Assembly: GCA_021780105.1 (NCBI GenBank)
Contig: JAJXZJ010000027.1
Location: forward strand, 1-47,160
Reading direction: 5' to 3'
Length of the DNA: 47,160 bases
DNA from: a bacterium
GTDB taxonomy: Bacteria > Verrucomicrobiota > Verrucomicrobiia > Limisphaerales > J093
Notes under the pieces: model-generated
What the model was told of the DNA's origin: nothing
What the model saw: only the letters and a program-made list of their open reading frames with translations
The model's database searches: none
Position numbers and translations under genes: made by a program
Shown: positions 26,201-34,343 of the stretch, piece after piece
How the letters are laid out: each line of letters starts with the position of its first letter
How positions within the stretch are numbered: the first letter of the stretch is position 1

Positions 26201-27700
26201 CTCATCACGCGGATCGCTCAGGCCGTCAATCATCGGCGGGTCAATGTCCTCGTTGTAGCCGGTGGCATTGTGGCTCATCGCGTAAGCGACGACCGACGGG
26301 TGACTCCCGGCGACACGCACATAAAAGGACGCGTGCGCGGCGTAGCCGTTCTTTTGGTCGGCGCCGGGCTTCTTCCAGTCGTAGGCGCTGAAATGCGGTT
26401 GCGACAGCGCGACCAACATCCCCACGTCGTCCGCCGCGCGCAGAATCTCCGCGAAGCTCAGGTGCGAGCCGGGCTCGCAGTCGTAATTGTGGGTGTAAAC
26501 GAAGTTGATGCCAAAACTTTTGAGCCGCAGGAGGCTCTCCTTCGCCGCCGCGTAGGTGGCCAGCGCCGCGCCCACGGACGCGTTGTCGAGCGGCACTACG
26601 GACAGGAACAATCGGGTGCCGTTCAGGTAGAAATCCCGCCCCTGAATCCAGAACTCCCGGAACCCGAACCGCGCGGGCGTCTCGACATCCAGCACCTTGC
26701 CGTCGGTGTCGAGCAGCGACAACTCCGCGTCGTATTGATTCTGCGGCGTGTTGAGGTCCCACAGCTTCGGCGGCTCCCACGACGCCGTGAACGTCGCCCG
26801 GCCGTTCTTCACCTCGCTTGCCGCGAACGGTTGGCTGGTGAACTCGGCCACTTGCCGGCCCTGATCGCTGATTCTTGCCCGCAGCACGTAGCGCCCGTCA
26901 CCGGACAAACCTTGCACTGCGGAGCCAAACGTGATCTCGCTTTGTCGAAACGAGGTGCCGATCCGCACGCCGGCAAGCCGCGCTCCGGCGGGTTCGCCAA
27001 TCAGCCACACGTCGCCGCAGAGTCCGCGGCGTTCGACTGTTCCTTTTCGCTGCCGGGCGGTGTTGGTGTCGGTGTAGGATTCCATCACGGCGTTGAGCGG
27101 CATCGCCACCACCTGCAGGCTGAGGACGTGCGTAGCGCCGGGACGAACCGCCGCGGTAAGGTCCAGCCGGCCGGCAGGAAAGCGGAGTTCGCCGACCTTG
27201 CGGCCATCCACATAAACCGCGGCGTAGGAGTTGAGATATTCCACGTCCAGCACGATGCGCCGGCCGGTCCAGTTTTCCGGGATCGTGATCGTGCGCTGAT
27301 ACCAGGCGCTGTGAACCTCGCCGAGCTTCGTGTTCTTCCAAGTCGGATGTGCGTAGAGCGTCTGATAGTCGCTCTGCAGGTAGTCCTGGATACCGGGCCA
27401 GCAGGCGGGCACTTTGTAGTAACCCCAGGCCCCGGCGGGCACTTGTTCGGCGTTGTCCGCCGCGGGCTGCCAGCGCCACAGCCCGTTGATGCAAAGCCGC
27501 TCGCGGGTCGGCGTGGTTTTGTGCCAGGCGCTGGCCGTGTCCCACACTGCTTTGACTCCCGATGGCAGTGGTACCGCGGACTGATCCTGCGCCCGTGTTG
27601 AACAGGGCAGTGCGAGGATGATCCATGCAGCCGCGAGGAACGGGACCAACGAGCGACTCGTGGCGGGACTGTTTAAGAGACGGAAGCTTGAAGGGCACAT
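23270..27700 (-). CDS. Large secreted GH2-like glycoside hydrolase, multidomain
   Basis: A 1476-residue exported protein with a signal peptide (about 1-37, LALPCSTRAQ). Residues about 60-240 look like the GH2 sugar-binding jelly roll (SAWYQRTITIPENWTGRRIVLDVEYL, YAAVYVDGRKVGE). An Ig-like domain (about 245-360) ends in RFGFREFWIQGRDFYLNG, the usual entry to the GH2 TIM barrel (about 365-640). The barrel has candidate acid/base Glu484 in GYNED and candidate nucleophile Glu570 in LVEYGAP, spaced 86 residues as in GH2. Then follow a beta domain and a glutamine-amidotransferase-like region (FDVLLIGKGAL). A DADGDGLADEWE calcium-type motif and a CBM-like C-terminal jelly roll (about 1330-1470) end the protein. 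Substrate unknown. It is the last gene of a three-gene secreted set, 31 bases after the DUF4091 gene. Confidence 0.82.
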   Translation of the reverse strand: MCPSSFRLLNSPATSRSLVPFLAAAWIILALPCSTRAQDQSAVPLPSGVKAVWDTASAWHKTTPTRERLCINGLWRWQPAADNAEQVPAGAWGYYKVPACWPGIQDYLQSDYQTLYAHPTWKNTKLGEVHSAWYQRTITIPENWTGRRIVLDVEYLNSYAAVYVDGRKVGELRFPAGRLDLTAAVRPGATHVLSLQVVAMPLNAVMESYTDTNTARQRKGTVERRGLCGDVWLIGEPAGARLAGVRIGTSFRQSEITFGSAVQGLSGDGRYVLRARISDQGRQVAEFTSQPFAASEVKNGRATFTASWEPPKLWDLNTPQNQYDAELSLLDTDGKVLDVETPARFGFREFWIQGRDFYLNGTRLFLSVVPLDNASVGAALATYAAAKESLLRLKSFGINFVYTHNYDCEPGSHLSFAEILRAADDVGMLVALSQPHFSAYDWKKPGADQKNGYAAHASFYVRVAGSHPSVVAYAMSHNATGYNEDIDPPMIDGLSDPRDEWAARNAVLALRCEAIVRRLDPARVVYHHSSGNLSAMYTLNFYPNFVPIQELDDWFEHWSEAGVKPLVLVEYGAPFGWDWTMYRGWYEGRREFGSAAVPWEYCIAEWNAQFLGDAAYRISDREQRNLRWEAQQFRAGRLWHRWDYPYPVGDRRLDELQPVQAAYTTDNWRAFRTWGLSGNSPWEHDRFWKLRDGFQAHREDLPVDWDHLQRPGYSPDFIDRTYARFDLAYARSDWVATPTAQSLFRNNLPLLAYIAGKSEHFTTKDHTFYPGETVEKQLIVINNSRVTVTGDADWAASLGPWVGGHHPLVMPTGDQVRVPVQVKLPADLAPGEYRIKANFIFNPGGIQDDSFAFQVIPRPPPPNPTSKLALFDPPGQTAEWLAKLGVRCQPVDASADLAGFDVLLIGKGALTVDGPAPDLKRVRDGLKVVVFEQTGDVLEKRLGFKVEEYGLRQVWPRVPDSPLLAGLTAESLRDWRGASTILPPTMPYTLSPRYNGAPTVRWCGLEVTRLWRCGNWGNVASVLIQKPPRGDFLPIVDGGYALQYSPLLEYREGRGMILFCQMDITARTESDPAAGTLANNILRYVDAWQPTHRRTAVYAGEPAGQSWLAACGIQAAPFKNTSPAADQVLMVGPGGGHEIAAQAPAIGAWLKAGGHILAVGLDQDEANAFLPAKVTMQRAEHIAACFEPFNARSLLAGVAPADVHDRDPRTLPLVTGGATVFGDGILASAGNVVFCQLPPWHFDQSPKYFNQRRTFGRTSFAVSRLLANLGVAGATPLLERFGEPVGAAKGPSVVRNGDFSADADGDGLADEWEFGNVKGASCSREALPGPKAGWAQLITVPPVTLDAKPPEVMIAQHDLPLQGGQWYRLSLRTRAEGLTAKEVTWTVQNTANWQALFDYQNFAPKAGWRTLSFVVQAKGSAAKGTKFQLWFTGTGRLWLADVRLEPIQDPTAGRWLDGLYLTRPTEWDDPYRFFGW

Positions 27701-27731
27701 GGGAGTTTGAGTCGCGGTTCGCAGAACGGGT

Positions 27732-30700
27732 TCAGGGCGCGGAAGGCTTCGCTTCCTGGCTTCTGGACATCAACTCGACCAGCGCGGCATTGACGGCTTT
27801 GCGGACGGCCGGAACGCGGTCGGGATCGGGCAGGATTTCCGTCGAGCGCAGCCCCCCGGCATTGGGAATCGTCACCAAATCCCTCGCCATGCTCAGCGCG
27901 TGTTCCGCGTGCGCCGAAGGTTGTCCGGCGCGCGTGGCCTTGGCAGCCAGTTCGGTTAGCAGGCTCATCGCCTCGTAATCCTCAAGTCCCTGGCGGATTT
28001 GTTCCAGGCGGATCGTGCTGGCCGGGCCATCCACGCCCACCGGCTTGCCGGGATAAGCCAGGAAGCCGTCGCCGTCGGGATAGCGAACCCAGTAGAACTT
28101 CTTGCCCTCATCGCTCTGGCGGATGAACTGGTGCCAGCCGACGTCCCACGGATTGTAAGTCCACCAGGCCAGGCCCCAGAACTCGAAGCCGCGCACGCCG
28201 TATTTGAAGCAGTAGTAGGGCAACAGCCGCTCGGTGGCGAGGAACGGCGTATCGGTGGCCATCTGCCCGTCGCAGGTGAACCACATCTGCTTCCCGGCGC
28301 GCTGCAGGCGCTGCATTTCGTCCACGGGAAAACAGCCGTATTGGCCGATGCCCCAGAGGTCCAAGGAATCATCCCACGCCGCGCAATGCCGCCAGGTGCT
28401 GGAATAGATGGGAATGGCCGGGTCCACTTCGTGGATGAGCGCGCAGAGTTTCTTCATCTGCGTCACCACGAACTCGTGCTGAAAATGTGGCTCGTCCGAG
28501 ACGTAATAGACGAACTTGTCGTGCCACCCTTTCTGGCGGAGGTGGTCGCTGAACAGTCGGTAGGCTTGCTGAAGCGCCGCGGTCCATTCCGGGGTCAACG
28601 GCTCCAGTCCGAAAAATTTTTTGGGCGGATAAGCCCAGCCGAACATGTAAAAAAACTCCGGCGTGTAGGCCACGTTCATGCCCAGTTCGTCGAAGCAGTA
28701 GTGCGCCGTCTCGTCGAAGCCGGAAGTGTCCATGCTCACCTTGCCGTCGTGGTAGGTGAACTGCGGCGGAGGCTGAATCTCGTTGATGCCCAGCCGGTGC
28801 TCCGCGATGAAACGCAGCCATCGGCGGTAGTCCTCCTGCGAATTGGCGCCGCTGCCAAAAACGCCGCCGGGGCCAAAACGAAAATCGAAGATGGCACGAA
28901 GCCGTCCCGCGTCAGGCAGCGCAAACGGCAGCACCCGCACGGTCAGCGGAATGCGGATCGTATCATTGGTGCCGGCAGTGAAGGTGATTTCGGCCTGATA
29001 CTTGCCCGGCGTCGCGTGCTTCGGCGCATGGGCGGTAAACCAGACCGGCTGCGTCCGGCCGGTGGTGAGGTCCAGGTTCGTGCCCGGCGCCAGCGGGTCG
29101 GGCCACCAACCCGCCCAACCGTCGGTGGACGGGGCGCCTTGCGGCACCTTGCGGCACCATTCAGGGACCTCGGTCGAGTAATAAGCGCTGGGGTAGTCCA
29201 CCGGCACGTAACCCACGCGCTCCACTTTCACCGGTGGCAACCCGCTGCCGCCCTGGCCTTCGAGGGAAGAAACCGTAACGCGCACGCGCACTGCGCCCCC
29301 GGTTCCCGTGCGGAGCGCGAGTTGAAAGGCCTGGTATTCGTTGCGGGCCAGTTCCACGGAAACCGCGTGCGCCTGCCCTTGGGGCGGAGAATCCGGGAAC
29401 ACCTTCACCAGCGGGTTCACTTCCCAGACCCGGAGGCCGGGATCCGCCGCCCGGTCCGCAACCGAGTGGGCGCGCTCCACCTGTCCGCCCACCACCTCGC
29501 ACAGGACGATGCCGTCATGCCGCAGTGTGCCTTGGGTGTTCATGGTCAGGTGAAGCTCGATGCTCGCCGCATCAGGCGGAGCCTGGAAGAAGCCTTTCGA
29601 GTTCACCCAGTCCGAGTTGCCGCTCACCGTGGGCTGCGTGCTCACCATGGCGCCGCTCTTCGTCAAGGTCCCGTGGGCATCGTGAAAATGAGCGTGAATC
29701 GCGGCCCAACTCTGCAATCCCACCGCTTTGAGCCAGCCGCTGAGCAGATACGTCGCCCCCGGTTTGACGGGGATTTCGCGCGAGCGCCAGCCCAGCCAAT
29801 CGCCCTTGGGGTTGTCGCGGACCGTCAATTCGAGGCATCGCCGGCCGAACAACGCATCGTTGCTGAAGCCGGTTTCGACGCCGTCTGGCCCGCCGTTGTC
29901 CGGTTTGAGCCACGGGTCCGGCGCGTCAGTCCCATCTTCAAAGCTGCCGTTGGCCGCCAGGTTCGCGCTGCTCGTCAGCAAGCGCCCGTAGTCCCGAATC
30001 ACGGCGGCGGAATCGAGTTTCGATTCCAAGCTGAAACCGACTTGAAACAGTTCCTCCGTCAACGGTTGCAAGTCGGCGCTGAACAGCAAATCCGCGCCGC
30101 CTCCCAAATCATAGGCGGCGAGTTCGCCACCGTCGCCGGACGCAACCCGGACGGCGGCGGCGTGAGGAACGTTTGGCAGGAGCGCCAGTGCCTTGCGCAG
30201 GTTCACCCGGACCAAGGCGTTCGAATCTCCCCCGTCATCGAGACAGCGCACGCGCACTTCCGCCCAGTTCTGCCAATCAGGTCCGTTCCCAGGCGTGACG
30301 GGCGGCGCCGGTTTGAGTTCAATTCGCTCAATTTTACCGGCAGAAACGTTGAAGCCGGTTCCGTCCTCCGGACTGACGGCGCGATCCGTGAACCTGGCGG
30401 GCAGAAAATCAGGCACGGCCCAGGCTTGAGTGTTGCCCGCATACACCAGCACGGTTTCGGCGGCATGGGCGGGACATTCAATCGGCACGATGAGTCTGTC
30501 TTCCGCGCTCAACGGACCCGTGCGTTTGGCGACACCGTGAGCATTGCGCAGGTCGAACAATAGTTCGACGCCGTCGGTGCGGCAGACGCGGAGCGATTCC
30601 ACCCGCACACCCGTCAGACAAGGCAAAGCGAAGGCCAGCGGCGCGCCGGCAACCGCCTCAGACGAAGCATTGGTGACGGTCACCAGCACCCGCTCCGGCC

Positions 30701-30803
30701 AATAGCCACCGTTGGCCAGGTAGAGCGTGTGCCAAGGCACGGCCGCGCCGGCCCGCGCCAGCAGCAAGACGGCCAGCGCGCTGGCAATGAACAATCTTCT
30801 CAT
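27732..30803 (-). CDS. Secreted DUF4091 (GH123-like) glycoside hydrolase domain protein
   Basis: A 1023-residue exported protein with a signal peptide (1-21, ARAGAA). The N-terminal half (to about 540) holds beta-sandwich, carbohydrate-binding-like domains, including one with SGWLKAVGLQSWAAIHAHF. The C-terminal half matches the DUF4091 TIM-barrel pattern: a FVYYVSDEPHF segment with the acidic pair Asp770/Glu771 (the position of catalytic acids in GH123-like barrels), MWFTCDG, GFEFWGLAWWTYNPW and the closing DGDGFLAYPG...STIRLEQIRQGLEDYE. Enzymes of this type are suspected to act on amino-sugar or sulfated glycans, but no activity is proven for this family in general. Its neighbours point to polysaccharide breakdown outside the cell. 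Confidence 0.85.
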   Translation of the reverse strand: MRRLFIASALAVLLLARAGAAVPWHTLYLANGGYWPERVLVTVTNASSEAVAGAPLAFALPCLTGVRVESLRVCRTDGVELLFDLRNAHGVAKRTGPLSAEDRLIVPIECPAHAAETVLVYAGNTQAWAVPDFLPARFTDRAVSPEDGTGFNVSAGKIERIELKPAPPVTPGNGPDWQNWAEVRVRCLDDGGDSNALVRVNLRKALALLPNVPHAAAVRVASGDGGELAAYDLGGGADLLFSADLQPLTEELFQVGFSLESKLDSAAVIRDYGRLLTSSANLAANGSFEDGTDAPDPWLKPDNGGPDGVETGFSNDALFGRRCLELTVRDNPKGDWLGWRSREIPVKPGATYLLSGWLKAVGLQSWAAIHAHFHDAHGTLTKSGAMVSTQPTVSGNSDWVNSKGFFQAPPDAASIELHLTMNTQGTLRHDGIVLCEVVGGQVERAHSVADRAADPGLRVWEVNPLVKVFPDSPPQGQAHAVSVELARNEYQAFQLALRTGTGGAVRVRVTVSSLEGQGGSGLPPVKVERVGYVPVDYPSAYYSTEVPEWCRKVPQGAPSTDGWAGWWPDPLAPGTNLDLTTGRTQPVWFTAHAPKHATPGKYQAEITFTAGTNDTIRIPLTVRVLPFALPDAGRLRAIFDFRFGPGGVFGSGANSQEDYRRWLRFIAEHRLGINEIQPPPQFTYHDGKVSMDTSGFDETAHYCFDELGMNVAYTPEFFYMFGWAYPPKKFFGLEPLTPEWTAALQQAYRLFSDHLRQKGWHDKFVYYVSDEPHFQHEFVVTQMKKLCALIHEVDPAIPIYSSTWRHCAAWDDSLDLWGIGQYGCFPVDEMQRLQRAGKQMWFTCDGQMATDTPFLATERLLPYYCFKYGVRGFEFWGLAWWTYNPWDVGWHQFIRQSDEGKKFYWVRYPDGDGFLAYPGKPVGVDGPASTIRLEQIRQGLEDYEAMSLLTELAAKATRAGQPSAHAEHALSMARDLVTIPNAGGLRSTEILPDPDRVPAVRKAVNAALVELMSRSQEAKPSAP

Positions 30804-30941
30804 GGCGTCAGTTGGATTTTCAGAGCGATCTCAAAGTGTTCACAATGGCGACTCTCTTTTCCTTCCGACCTGCTCGTCGGCAGCGCGCGGTCCTGTTCCG
30901 GTTGAACCGTCTCGAAACGATGCCCTCCTGGCTTATCGTTT

Positions 30942-33900
30942 TTATGGCGACTTAACATTGCTTTGATCCGCGCTGATAATCGCCCCCGCATCTCCGCCGC
31001 TCGCCGGCCGGCGGCGTCCGGTGAAATCGTAAAGGAATGGCCCGTCGAATTCCCAGGCGTAGAGTTCTTCGATCGTCGTCTTCGAATCGGCCAGCGTGCC
31101 GCGGGCGATGCGCATGAAATCAATCGCGCCGTCCAGGTCGTGCCCCTGCGGCGTGCCGCCCACGTAAAGGTCGGCGTTGTTGGCTAAAGAGACGTCTGCT
31201 CCGATACCGGGGCCGGCGGCGTCTTTCCGGCCGTCGAGGTAGATGGTGAACGTCCCCGCCTTGCGGTCGGCCTCGGCGATGACATGATGCCACCTGCCAT
31301 CGTTGACGGCGCCGCGGCTGGCCAGCCAGGCTGTCGTGCTGCCGAAAGTCGTCGCGAAGGTCATGCCGCCGGCCTCGTTCACGCCCAAAACATAGCCGGT
31401 GTCGTTGATCTTCTGGACCAAAACGGCGTTCGTTTCTCCGACCACAGTCTGGAAACAAACCTCGATCAGAAAGTTTGAAGTGTAGATCTGAGGATTACGC
31501 AAGTCCGAGCCGCTGACGTTGCGGTTGCCGGTTCCATTGGCGGACCCTGCGTCCAAGGTGACGGCGCGCTCGATGTCCTCGTTCTTCAGGACGGCAAACT
31601 GGTCCTGCCCGTTGAAGTGCAGGGCGCCGGTGGTCCAGTTCTCGAGGGGACCGGCTGCGTAGTCCCGCAGGGTAATGTTGACGCCTTTGAGCGGGTAGGT
31701 GGGGAATTTATAGTACTCGTCCCGTCCGGTGTAGTAAGGAGGCATGCACCAGTGCTCATCCAGTATCCGCGTTGGTTCGCCTGGGATGGGATAGAAGTTC
31801 CACTCGGCGACCGTCTCGTAAAGGCTCCAAGGCACGAAGACTCTCGCTCCCTGCCCGCGAGCTGCCGATACGGTGAAAGGCCGGAAGTCGTGCGAAGCAG
31901 CATCGCGCAAGGGCGGTTGCCCGGCCATGCTGCCCACCGAAGCTGCCAGCGGTTTGTAGCCTTCCAGGGCTGACCGAAATGCCGGAAGCGTCTGGTGCCA
32001 ACGCCCGGAAGGCTCAAACACACCGAAGCGTTCTCCCACGTCGTAAAAGACATTGCGCGCATAGGCGTCAGTCTCGATGGCGAACTCGCTGCGGCGCGGG
32101 CCGGCGTCCGCTTCGTTGCCGGCGGCGGCGGTGCGGGCCGGGTCGGCATCGCGAAAGACACGCAGTCCCATGCTTTGCCAGATGTTGCCGAGAAACTTCA
32201 CGCGTCCGGCCTGGGGCGCCTGCCGGCGCGAGCCGCGCACAAAGTTGAAGATGGTGTTGTTGAAGAAGGTGTTTTGGTAACTGATGATCTCCTGAAACGC
32301 CGACGTGTTGGCCAACCTGCCTGATGGTCCCTTGGACTTGCCCCAGGCGATGTTGTTGAAATGGTAGTTTTTGAAGGCGCCGTCGAGGTAATACGCGTGG
32401 CCGAAGCGGTCCTCTGTGTCCGGACTCAGCACGTGATCCCAGTTGCGGTAGCCGCCGGGGTTGCCGGAGATGTTGTCATACACGTAGGCCGGGCCGCCCT
32501 GCCACGTTTCGATGCCGCCGAAGTCGTCGTTGTTCAGCAGCGTATCCACAGCCTTGTTGTGGTGGATGAGCAGGCGGGTGAACGGGCGGTCCGTGGCCGC
32601 GCCGCTTTGCTTGGCGCCGTGGACATCAATCGCCTGCGAGCAAACCCGATCAAACATGTTTCCCGCCACCTCGACCGTCTCGGCGTAGTTGACCTGCAGC
32701 GTCTCGCCTTGGCCAAAAAGGTCGGGGCGGAGGCCGATGTGATCGAACTTGTTTCGCATCACCCGCACGTCGTAAAGCCGGCCCATCGGTGGCCACACCA
32801 TCCCGTAATGGCTGCCGTCGGAAAATTCGACGCCGCCGTCGTCGGCATCCGAGAAAACGCTGTCTTCCACCACCACCTGGTCAATAACATCGTGCGGACC
32901 TCTGGCCTTTAACCGGACACCCCGGTGGACATGTTCGAAGGCGCAGTTGGCGATCTCAATGTCCGTGCCGCTGCCCAGCAGGCGAATGCAACCGGGTTCC
33001 ACGTCGAGGCTTTCATGCGAAACCCAGTAAGGCGCGGCGAGCAGGTTCCAGTAACGATTGGCGAAGCGGAATGTGAGGCCCCGGATATGGACATGGCTCA
33101 TGCCCCGGCTTTCGATGAAATGGATGCGCCTGGCAACTTCCACGTGGGCCGTGTTGGGATCCTGGTCACCGGGCAGGCGCAGATAGAGGCGTCCGCCATT
33201 ACCCTTCTTGTCGAACCAGAACTCACCGGAACTGTCCAGGTACTGCGGTTTGTCTTCCAGGTAATACTGGCAGCCGCGGATGATCTTGTAGGCAGGCTCG
33301 CCTCCCCACTGGCCGGGGAAAGTCAATGCGCCGCGCTTGCGGTCCACAGCCAAAACCCGCGCCGGGAACGGACTGCCCATCACCCAGCCCTTGGTTGTCC
33401 AGACAATGGCGCCTTCGTAGTAATCCTGCGGTTCGTTGGTGTTGATGTGCTCCTTGTCGAACGCCAGATGGCGCCGCTGGCCATTGATCATGGCGTAGTT
33501 GTCGAACGGCTTGTCCGGATTCTTCCACGTCCACCACTCGCTCTTGATGTCGTCCGGGTCGGTGATTTCCCAGTTCGGCGTGCGGGCCAGCGCGATGCGC
33601 GCCACGGTGCCGTCCTTGCCGACCATCCAGACGTTGCGCGGCGACCAGTTGAGGTCCACGTGCCAGACCTTCTCCGGTTCCGGGATGAGCGGATTGTCTG
33701 CCCCTTTCTTCCAGCCCGTCACCAACTCCGAGCCACAGATCACCGCCGGTCCCGTGCCCCACGCCGGGTCGCGAGTCAGGATGATCGGCGACGACTCAGT
33801 TCCTGACTCGTTGGCATCAAGTTCTCCGCGGTAAACCACGCCCTGTTTGAAAACGTAGGTGTGTGTTCCTTTGCCGGCCTTCGCCGCGCCTGTGGCGTTG

Positions 33901-34175
33901 GGATCCCACGGGTGATGCTTCCAAGGCGCTTGCTGCGAGCGACCGTCATTGCTGTCGTTGCCCGCGTCGAAGTCAATGTAACGGACCGACTCGCCCGCCT
34001 TGAATTCGAAAGGGTGCGGCGCCCACTGCAAATCGCCCGTCGGCAGCACCTTCGCCTGCGGTTCCTGCCAAGACCAGCGAGCCGCAATCTGCGCCTCCAC
34101 GACAGGGTGCGGCACAACCAGCAGGGCCAGCATCGCGATGCACCGTTCCAGCTTATTGAGTGCGCACACACTCAT
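30942..34175 (-). CDS. Secreted right-handed beta-helix protein with C-terminal LamG domain
   Basis: A 1077-residue exported protein, signal peptide about 1-28 ending VVEAQ. The start at 34175 (ATG) is preferred over a TTG 45 bases upstream because it begins the signal peptide. A DUF1565-like entry YIDFDAGNDSNDGRSQQAPWK (about 65-85) leads into a long parallel beta-helix region with repeated short strands (HVHIRGLTFRFANRYW, DIEIANCAFEHVHRGVRL, DQVVVEDSVFSDADDGG), typical of polysaccharide lyases and epimerases. Residues about 870-1060 form a LamG/concanavalin-like domain (FLIEVCFQTVV, GRWHHVIAEADRKAGTFTIYLDGR), probably carbohydrate binding. It is the first gene of the secreted three-gene set and divergent from the Gfo/Idh gene. 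Lyase activity is inferred from fold only. Confidence 0.84.
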   Translation of the reverse strand: MSVCALNKLERCIAMLALLVVPHPVVEAQIAARWSWQEPQAKVLPTGDLQWAPHPFEFKAGESVRYIDFDAGNDSNDGRSQQAPWKHHPWDPNATGAAKAGKGTHTYVFKQGVVYRGELDANESGTESSPIILTRDPAWGTGPAVICGSELVTGWKKGADNPLIPEPEKVWHVDLNWSPRNVWMVGKDGTVARIALARTPNWEITDPDDIKSEWWTWKNPDKPFDNYAMINGQRRHLAFDKEHINTNEPQDYYEGAIVWTTKGWVMGSPFPARVLAVDRKRGALTFPGQWGGEPAYKIIRGCQYYLEDKPQYLDSSGEFWFDKKGNGGRLYLRLPGDQDPNTAHVEVARRIHFIESRGMSHVHIRGLTFRFANRYWNLLAAPYWVSHESLDVEPGCIRLLGSGTDIEIANCAFEHVHRGVRLKARGPHDVIDQVVVEDSVFSDADDGGVEFSDGSHYGMVWPPMGRLYDVRVMRNKFDHIGLRPDLFGQGETLQVNYAETVEVAGNMFDRVCSQAIDVHGAKQSGAATDRPFTRLLIHHNKAVDTLLNNDDFGGIETWQGGPAYVYDNISGNPGGYRNWDHVLSPDTEDRFGHAYYLDGAFKNYHFNNIAWGKSKGPSGRLANTSAFQEIISYQNTFFNNTIFNFVRGSRRQAPQAGRVKFLGNIWQSMGLRVFRDADPARTAAAGNEADAGPRRSEFAIETDAYARNVFYDVGERFGVFEPSGRWHQTLPAFRSALEGYKPLAASVGSMAGQPPLRDAASHDFRPFTVSAARGQGARVFVPWSLYETVAEWNFYPIPGEPTRILDEHWCMPPYYTGRDEYYKFPTYPLKGVNITLRDYAAGPLENWTTGALHFNGQDQFAVLKNEDIERAVTLDAGSANGTGNRNVSGSDLRNPQIYTSNFLIEVCFQTVVGETNAVLVQKINDTGYVLGVNEAGGMTFATTFGSTTAWLASRGAVNDGRWHHVIAEADRKAGTFTIYLDGRKDAAGPGIGADVSLANNADLYVGGTPQGHDLDGAIDFMRIARGTLADSKTTIEELYAWEFDGPFLYDFTGRRRPASGGDAGAIISADQSNVKSP

Positions 34176-34343
34176 TCTGGATGCAGTCTGCCGTGCGTGG
34201 AGGAAAGTGTCGAGCGGCAAGCCAAGCCGCCTTTTCGGGCAGTTTCAACGCAAGTTGGTTGCCCGCTACGCACGATGGCATGAACCGCCGGTCGCCGAAG
34301 CATTGACGGCGGGCGTTTCCTTCTCCATGCTGCGGCCACTGCC

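Noticed and set aside
25370..30563. Very long plus-strand open frames (about 740 and 850 codons) opposite the GH2-like and DUF4091 genes
   Set aside because: They are Arg/Val/Ala-rich with no recognisable domains and lie exactly antisense to well-supported genes; high GC at third codon positions removes stops in that frame.
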